Source of the DNA: Pteria penguin
Lineage: Eukaryota > Mollusca > Bivalvia > Pterioida > Pteriidae
DNA length: 64,000 bases
NCBI GenBank assembly: GCA_035048485.1
Contig: CM068584.1
Coordinates: 66,712,179 to 66,776,178, forward strand
Reading direction: 5' to 3'
The notes under the pieces are model-generated. The model was not told the origin of the DNA. It searched no databases and was given only the letters and a program-made list of their open reading frames with translations. The position numbers were made by a program, and so were the translations under genes. This document shows positions 57,715 to 64,000 of the stretch, one piece after another (position 1 is the first letter of the stretch; every line of letters begins with the position of its first letter).

Positions 57715-57978
57715 GGCCTAGTGGATAAGGTGCTTGGCTCTTGATCGAGACGTCCTGGGTTTGACTCCCGCCCTTGGTGCACTGGTGTTCTTTCGAATGA
57801 GACGGTAAAAACTGAGGTCCTGTGTCAGTGTAGGCATGGCAAGTAAAAAATCCCTCACTGCTTTGGGTGGGTCCATTGCAAAGGTCTAAATTTGTATGAA
57901 ATGCATCAGGCAGATGACGTCACCATACACATGAAATAATCATGGAGTGACGTAAAGCAATGTTCAATCAATCAATCT
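57715..57978 (+). repeat. tRNA-derived SINE, plus-strand copy
   Basis: The head GTGGCCTAGTGGATAAGGTG contains an A-box-like block, the B box is GGGTTTGACTCCCGCC, and the core has TGAGGTCCTGTGTCAGTG and GGGTGGGTCCATTGC. GAGTGACGTAAAGCAATG and a CAATCAATCAATC tail close it. Same family as 2767-3042 and 32174-32450 but in the opposite orientation. Confidence 0.9.
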
Positions 57979-58959
57979 TAAAGCAATTAACTATTTTTAG
58001 TAAAGTTCTCAGAAAAGTACCAGCCGAGCGTTCTCAGGGCCTTTTATTTGCAAGCATTCCATGAAAAGACCTGAGAAAAGCATGTAGCATAACTTGGTGA
58101 TAATAATTCTTTGGCCATAGGTAATAAACAGGCTACATAAGATATCCATGTGAGGACATCAGAGATAATAAGCTGTGGACTGCCATTTTTCTTTGCGGAC
58201 TAATAGATTTTCTGTTCTGTTCTGTTCTCTTTACAAGAACCAACATATCTTATGTATTGATATCAGGGTTTTCAATAAGAAATACTTAAGGAGGGGATCT
58301 AAATTTGAGGCACATTACTTTGAGTGCCCTAGCACAATTGAGAGTAGTAAATTTGAGATCATTTCGAACCGGCAATTTCCATCATTTGAAGCAGCGGTAT
58401 TTCGCCAGGTGCTGGTTCTTATTGAAATCCCTGGAGATATACATAACATTTATTAAAATACTTACCATACATATTCTTCTGAAGAGACATACTTAGACCA
58501 ACAACCTGATGTTATCTTCCTTCACAAAAGTGCTAGTGATGTTAATATGGATCACAATCAAACAACTGATTGCATTACACACTACTGCATTGGTACAAAC
58601 CTACAAAACACAAGAGGCTTCAATAACTCTGTATGAGACAAGAAATCACCGTTCTTCACATTGCATTTAAATGCCTACTAAAAATTATAGTATTTGAAGG
58701 AACGCATGCATGTGTTGCCTGCTGTAAAAGTGTAACTCAAACACGACAGACTGACAGACAAACAGATGCCAAACAGAGCCAGATCTGTGTGTTGTGTGGC
58801 TGTGCAGGCAGCACAAATACCATCAATGTGCAACATATTTACTCTGATCCTAATCTATCATTCGAAATATTATGTGTCCTACTAATGAGACATTCCACAT
58901 TATCATAGGATATAAGTTGAGGAAGTTAGTATACATTTTTTACATTATGAGGCTTCATC
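57979..58959. other. No gene recognised
   Basis: ORFs at 58175-58496 and 58633-58908 have no domain. A (GACAGACA) tract near 58750 and the TGTTCTGTTCTGTTCTC run at 58212-58229 are simple repeats. Confidence 0.4.
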
Positions 58960-59037
58960 ATGGCGGGCCAGGTAAATAAACTTGACGAGTACCTTAAAAA
59001 AAAATCTGCATTAAAGTCTGCTAAAGTTAGTATCTAA
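58960..59037 (+). CDS. Candidate short first exon or micro-ORF
   Basis: ATG in a strong context (CATCATGGCG) opens 25 codons, MAGQVNKLDEYLKKKSALKS and on to a TAA. The lysine-rich, helix-like composition is unlike the AT-noise ORFs nearby. CAG|GTAAAT just after the fourth codon is an excellent splice donor, so the true exon might be only 5'UTR plus MAGQ. A second weaker donor (AAA|GTTAGT) follows codon 22. No downstream exon was found, and the function is unknown. Confidence 0.3.
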   Translation: MAGQVNKLDEYLKKKSALKSAKVSI

Positions 59038-59635
59038 ATTGTTTTCTTTTGGAGTCTCCCTTCAATGTATTCGTTTTGATTAAACTGCGCACACACAAAG
59101 TAAGGTTATGATTGTATTTATGGAATACCCACTTAATTTACGAAGTATTTTATTTTTATTTTGATATCTCCAAGGGGTTGGAACAACAAAAAATGTTATT
59201 AACGCAAAGTTATAAATAACTTCAGTCATACAAGAAAAATACAGTTTTGGTTTTACATGCCCTAATTTTTAATATACCAAATTTTAGGGTATATATATAA
59301 GGAATAAATCAAAAAAAAAAACAATGGCAATGCCCAATGTGACATTGCCTTAAATGGCAGCAAAATCTGTGGCATTAAACTGTCCTTGACCTTTTGACCT
59401 CGAAACTAAAAGAGATCTTCTTTTTATTATAATACAGTTATGTGAAGTATGAACCTGATAAGGTTAAAATGAAACCACCCTTTACAGTCATTGCATCCCT
59501 CCATGAATTCCCCTTTATACGGCCTCTCACATAAACAATGTCCCGACACTGAGAGGGGGGTTAGCACCAGAGGTGTCGGTTGGGAGATGGTCCCTGCCCG
59601 AATCCTCCAATGTCACTGGTGCCTGATCTGTTTCC
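59038..59635. other. No gene recognised
   Basis: AT-rich, then a moderately GC-rich stretch from 59470 that leads into the inverted repeat below. Confidence 0.4.
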
Positions 59636-60032
59636 CTCATTCGGACATCCTCGACCTTTTCCTGCGTAAAAAAGCTCGGACGTCACTCGTAGCCATTATT
59701 TAAAAATTGTTCCTGTAGTTATAGACGCTCGCATGTGTACCAGACAAATAGGTCAGTGCTTGGCGTGTAATAAAGACGGTAGAAGACTTTCACATTTCAA
59801 CGGACTTAAATTAAACATTAATCCCGAACTGTTGCAGCTTTCATTACTTTCCTTGACATAGATGACATAGATTGTGTACTGGATTGCATTTTACATCGTT
59901 GATATATTACTGAGTACAATGCCGGAAACCGATTGATGCATGGAATCGATGTAAGTCATTCCGCCGAGTGACGTCCGAGTCTTTTTACGTAGGTACAAGT
60001 AAAGGGCGAGGTTGTTCCGAATGCTGTTTCCC
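59636..60032. repeat. Inverted repeat pair around a ~270-bp spacer
   Basis: CCTGCGTAAAAAAGCTCGGACGTCAC (59659-59684, first 20 bases suffice to recognise it) faces its complement GTGACGTCCGAG..TTTTTACGTAGG at 59969-59993. Matching continues outward with CATTCGGA and CTCG.CC. It is probably a degraded MITE or fold-back element. Confidence 0.6.
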
Positions 60033-60195
60033 TCAGTATCTTGCACTATTCCACTGCCCAAGGAGGAAGTACATGATACAAGAAAGAATATGGCAAAGGA
60101 ATTAGTGATCCAATGGGGTTTCTCCACATGGGTTCAAATCCCATCCTCGTTGCCAGTAAAGTGTGACCTAGGTTCTATACAAGAAAGATATGGCA

Positions 60196-60362
60196 TAGGT
60201 TGGTTGGTTCATTGGTGTTTTACGTCACTTTCAACAATTTTTTGGTAATATTGCAACATGGAAGCAGGAGGGGACCAACCTCTAAAACATGGTGGCACAG
60301 CCCGGGAAGTGAACCTGGATCGTCAGTACCGCAATCCAAGCGCTTAACCAAGCCTGCCCCCT
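60196..60362 (-). repeat. tRNA-derived SINE, second family, with target duplication
   Basis: On minus the head has GGCTTGGTTAAGCGCTTGG (A-box-like) and GGTTCACTTCCCGGG (B-box-like). On plus the body shows the GTTTTACGTCACTTTCAACA core and the TTGGTTGGTTCATTGG tail. GATATGGCA flanks it at 60187-60195 and 60363-60371. It is the fullest copy of this family here. Confidence 0.9.
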
Positions 60363-60371
60363 GATATGGCA

Positions 60372-61790
60372 AAGGAATTACTGAATAATGTCTATAGTAA
60401 GAAGAACTGGTAAACTCACTGAGAACAACAACACCACCTTATGTAGAAACAATCCTGTAGCACATGTGCCAGGTCCGATGCTCGTTCTGCCTCTGGTTTG
60501 CTCTGCCACTGGTCGACACTACAATAGAGAGCATTGTGTATTTCGTGAGCAATTTTTGTGAAAAGGGATAATTAAAATATTTTACCATTCAAACAAGTTA
60601 ATTATGGATACATGTTTCACACATTTCCTATTGTATTTTATAAGAAAACTCTGTAAATAGTACTGATACAGAAGAACTTTAAGTTGTATTAACGCTAACG
60701 ATAAACCCCGAGATTTAACCTAAGTGTCATGTCCAGACTCTTCGGGTTTCTACATAGACCAATGACAGTGAAGTCACGCCGACTTCGAGAATTCTTGAAG
60801 CCAGACTGGTCACATGACCTAATTTGCATCATATTAGTTGGGGGATAACTCTCGGGATTTATCATCGCTCTCTACAAAGAATCCGATATTTTGAAATCTG
60901 ATGTTTACGAATTGCGGTCATATAAAATACTAAGAAGGAAAGAGTCAATCGTTGTTCGGTTCCTCAATGAATTTCAAACGTTTTAAGACTCATTTAGCTC
61001 TTGTGCTCAAAACCAGAGACATATATACACAGAGACTGGAAACTCCCATTGAAAGCTATATAGTTCCCTGACATAAGTAACATTTCCCGACAGGCATCTC
61101 GATAAGCCGGAAGTCCGCCATATTGTTCTCGGCATTCATTCGCTTGAAAGCATTAAGCTTGCAAAGAAGAGGAATTTTCATCTTTTTTTAAACAAAGGTA
61201 GTTCAGATAAGTTAAAAAAGCAATATACTAATCATTTGAATAATAAAACATTTCATATATGATCTATTCAATGTGAAGACATAACCCCGATCAGAAGCCA
61301 TTAGTTGTGATAGACCTCTGAAAACATTCACTTGGGTTTATGCAAAACATTTGCACAGTATTGAAGCACATGTCACCATTTTTCGTTTATAGCACCATCA
61401 ATGTTATTATAGTCATAGTTCTTTAATTTTCGTATGAACTATCTGTAAATCATGCATAATTACCCGGCCGTATTTGAGGATCTCGCGACATTTTTCTCCT
61501 CACTACCGAACCCGCTGAGAAACGACAACGGCAAGAAAAATTGTTAAAACAACAAAAATTAATGTCCTTTACATGACTAAACTCACACGTGTGTGTTAAG
61601 AAAGGTTTCAGACACATTTTATATCATTGAGTGTAGAAGACTTTATTTGTTATTTGATTTTAATCCAATTTTATATACGCGGTAAATATTCAATCGTTTT
61701 TAACAAGGAAACCGATACCATATCATATAGAGCAAAATAATCGTATAACTTGTCGATATATATATTGTTTTTATATTGAAAGTCATTCTA
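60372..61790. other. No gene recognised; inverted repeat element ends
   Basis: CCAGAGACATATATACACAG at 61013 is inverted at 63716-63745, and the neighbouring GGGGGATAACTCTCGGG (60840) has a weak inverted match near 63797. AAGTCCGCCATATTG at 61113 and an AAG|GTAGTTC donor-like site at 61195 hint at a 5'UTR exon without further support. Confidence 0.35.
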
Positions 61791-61794
61791 TAAA

Positions 61795-62530
61795 CATCAA
61801 AGAAGTAATGGTTGTTATTTTAGTACGAACTGAAGCAGTTATAAACACGTAAGGGGACATCTTGCAATGCAAATTTTCTGTGGCCGGCGGGTCACCATTT
61901 TGTTTTTGTTGTTGTTTGGTTTTTTTATTTTTTTGCTTCTTACCAAAGGAGTAAATCTTGTTCGTATCACGTGAAGTGTGCACAATAGGTACAGAAATTA
62001 AACACATTAAATTGTTATTTACTACCTTCCTAGATGCATTGATTGCTCAGCCTTATAAGATAAATATAAACAACTATAAAATGGGAACAAGTACTGTTTA
62101 GAAAATAAAATAATAAATAAATAAATAAAAATAATAAGTGCGGGGGGGGGGGAGGCACAGACACATTAACAAATTAAAGTTGCCATTTAAGTACGAATTG
62201 AAGAAGTTATCAACACGTAATTGGACATATTGCAACGCGAAATTTCTTTAGCCGCCTGGATCGTCATTTTCTTTTTACTTCTTTACATAGGACGGAGTAA
62301 AACAGCTCATACCACGTCAACAGTGCATATAAGATAAAACATTATTTTGTTTCCTATTTACCATCTGAATTTTTAAATAAACACAACATTGTTATTTACT
62401 GCCTATGAATGACAAAGACAAACGCTGGTGCTTCCCCTGGGGTGGTGAACAAACAGTAGTAAAGGCAGGGGCATTGACTGCATATATCAACAACTCGTAA
62501 ATGGCAACAAACGCTGTTTAAAATGAATAA
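61795..62530. repeat. Diverged tandem duplication, two ~350-bp units
   Basis: Unit 1 (about 61795-62110) and unit 2 (about 62176-62530) share TTTTAGTACGAACTGAAG / TTTAAGTACGAATTGAAG, AACACGTAA.GG.GACAT.TTGCAA, ATACCACGT-type text, ATTGTTATTTACT.CCT and AACAA..ACTGTTTA.AAAT. A G10 tract lies between them (about 62142-62151). Neither unit has a long frame. Confidence 0.65.
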
Positions 62531-62710
62531 ATATATAAATAGAAATAATTGTTTTAAAAAAGCAGGAAATGAAGGTGTCTCATTAAAGATCTTGGTTTTA
62601 AAAATATTTTTTATAATGATTAATGATACAAGTTTGTCTCGATTTTGTTAGAAAGAAAAAGGAGAATATTATTTCTACATATCGATAGAATTAACAAAAC
62701 AAATATAAAA

Positions 62711-63544
62711 GAAAAAATGAAAGGACTTAAAAGTCCTCAAGGTCGGAATTGCATGGTCAAGTACATCAAAGGTAATAAAGTCGTGATCCACCAACAGATC
62801 ACACACCAAGCGTCTAATGTTTAGGATCAGTATTGACAAAAACACGGTCTGCGCACAGGTGCTCGTTTTCATATAAACAACGGCTCCGCCCCTGTACACC
62901 CCTGTACGTCTCCGTCTCGTACTATATAGTTATCTCATTCTCTCTTATCACTTTTCACTTTGACAGTAGTGTGAAATTAGCAATCTGGACAGTCTCCCGC
63001 TGTACATGTACATTTGGGGAAAACCACGTCTACACATGTAGATCTATAAATAACTGGCTATTTTTAGTAGCACCAACAACTACCAAGATGTTTGTTTATC
63101 GTTGTGACGAGAAGATTGTAGAGTACTTTGAATTCCACTGCTATGAAAAGAAGCGATATTCTCAAGTTTTATTAATTATAATACATCGGACACTAGTACG
63201 GACTAATAGTGTACTTCTTAAATTACGGTACAGCTACACAATAATGTCAATCGTACTTTTTCGGGACTTTCCGTCGAGTATTCGGAAAGACTGCATGTCC
63301 TCCAGCGCATGAATATAACTCGTCTAAATCAATGGAATCACGGCACATCTATTTTCTCATCTGATCAAACTTATTTGTATTGACTCGTACAATATGAACT
63401 ATAGGTACTAAAAGTAAATCTAATCACGCTTTTTCTAAATATCGACGCACTATTTATACACGAGGAGGTATTTACTGCGTTCCACGCGTTCACCATAGCA
63501 TATTGTAACAACTAGGGTCTGGAATTGCTATGCAATTCCGACCA
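62711..63544 (-). mobile_element. Helentron-like non-autonomous element (H4), different subfamily
   Basis: Minus-strand reading: the 5' palindrome GGTCGGAATTGC-ATA-GCAATTCC.GACC (63516-63543), then at the 3' side GCAATTCCGACC (62741-62752). After three bases comes the 16-nt hairpin AGGACTT-TT-AAGTCCT (62722-62737) and a T-rich end. The layout is the same as H1 and H2 with an unrelated sequence in both the subterminal repeat and the hairpin stem. The antisense 159-codon ORF (62833-63312) has no domain and is probably chance. Borders are accurate to about ten bases. Confidence 0.65.
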
Positions 63545-63545
63545 A

Positions 63546-64000
63546 AAAATAATAAGTGCCTGTAGAATTTGAACTGAGGTGCGTCGGCAGGAAATGACCA
63601 ACTGCGCTATACGTCCCAGGGCGATATCCGACGGTTAAAATCGGTGTATTGTAGAGCGCGGTCACCTAATTAGCATAACAAAAGGACGTGCATCATATGC
63701 CGGGCGAAGCGGCAAGTTTCCAGTCTCTGTGTATATATGTCTCTGTCAAAACATAATTCAGCAAAGTTGCATTATGGCTATGATAACACGAGTTTATCCC
63801 CCAGGTCATCCCCGGAATGTTTCGGGGATTATCTTCATTTAGATCTTAGTGTGATATCACGCCGACATCGAGAATGGGAACGAAACTGATGGACCACATG
63901 GGCATGTCCACTGAATAACACTATTGTATTGTATCAGGTATATAATCATTTATAATTATAATACAGTGTTCCCAAACCAATACTTAGACAGACATTCTCT
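63546..64000. other. Repeat edges, no gene
   Basis: Contains GCCGGGCGAAGCGGC and CCAGTCTCTGTGTATATATG (inverted partner at 61013), and a hairpin ATCCCCG-GAATGTT-TCGGGGAT at about 63808-63829. The window ends in unassigned AT-rich DNA. Confidence 0.45.

Noticed and set aside
57715..57800. tRNA gene
   Set aside because: A- and B-box-like blocks are the head of a SINE with a shared core and an AATC tail; other copies of the same head lie at 2767 and 32174. No proper cloverleaf can be drawn.
62833..63312. 159-codon ORF as a host gene
   Set aside because: It lies antisense within a Helentron-like element, contains no motif and has noise-like composition.

Overview
This window looks like AT-rich nuclear DNA from a lophotrochozoan animal, most likely a bivalve mollusc. 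The grounds are split exons with canonical splice signals, tRNA-derived SINEs that contain a 'TTTTACGTC' core, many GACA/GACGG-type interspersed repeats, and decayed animal transposases. There are no bacterial operons, no ribosome binding sites, no rRNA genes and no complete protein-coding gene. Nearly every open reading frame is short and looks like chance. The species cannot be named from the sequence alone.

Host coding content is sparse. The best support is for two short minus-strand exons (1957-1997 and 1155-1273). They are joined in phase, have good splice sites and end in a stop codon, so they look like the 3' end of an unidentified gene. A third candidate exon lies at 3314-3506, and a possible short first exon at 58960-59037 on the plus strand.

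Layout. 0-9.8 kb: gene tail, SINEs, fold-back MITEs and a TA-flanked 924-bp element. 10.4-12.5 kb: three minisatellites with 22-bp, 19/24-bp and 40-bp units. 12.6-21 kb: a block of three abutting DNA transposons. These are a 3,960-bp Mutator-type element with ~700-bp terminal inverted repeats and a perfect 10-bp target duplication, a Helentron/Helitron2-like element, and a 3.3-kb element whose ends are packed with CAACGTTG palindromes. 22.5-25.5 kb: a dead non-LTR retrotransposon ORF whose C-terminus is interrupted by a 1.6-kb, 30-bp minisatellite. 26-32.6 kb: mostly interspersed repeats, a five-copy ~155-bp tandem repeat and a SINE with a 12-bp target duplication. 32.9-46 kb and 56.2-57.2 kb: a locally amplified, diverged repeat whose units start with paired AAGAAGGATAACTCT motifs. 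This repeat serves as a natural empty-site library for later insertions. 49-56.9 kb: a stack of hAT elements, a decayed Mutator-like transposon (transposase on plus, His-Me-finger gene on minus, convergent), a GGTATCATAAC MITE and a Helentron-like element. 57.7-64 kb: SINEs, inverted repeats, a diverged tandem duplication and another Helentron-like element.

The most interesting signals are: (1) Helentron-like elements in which the 5' terminal palindrome and the 3' subterminal repeat change together between copies, while spacing to a 16-nt 3' hairpin stays nearly constant; (2) the convergent transposase/His-Me-finger gene pair; (3) the minisatellite born inside a retrotransposon reading frame. 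All calls rest on reading the sequence by eye; no alignment or database search was run.
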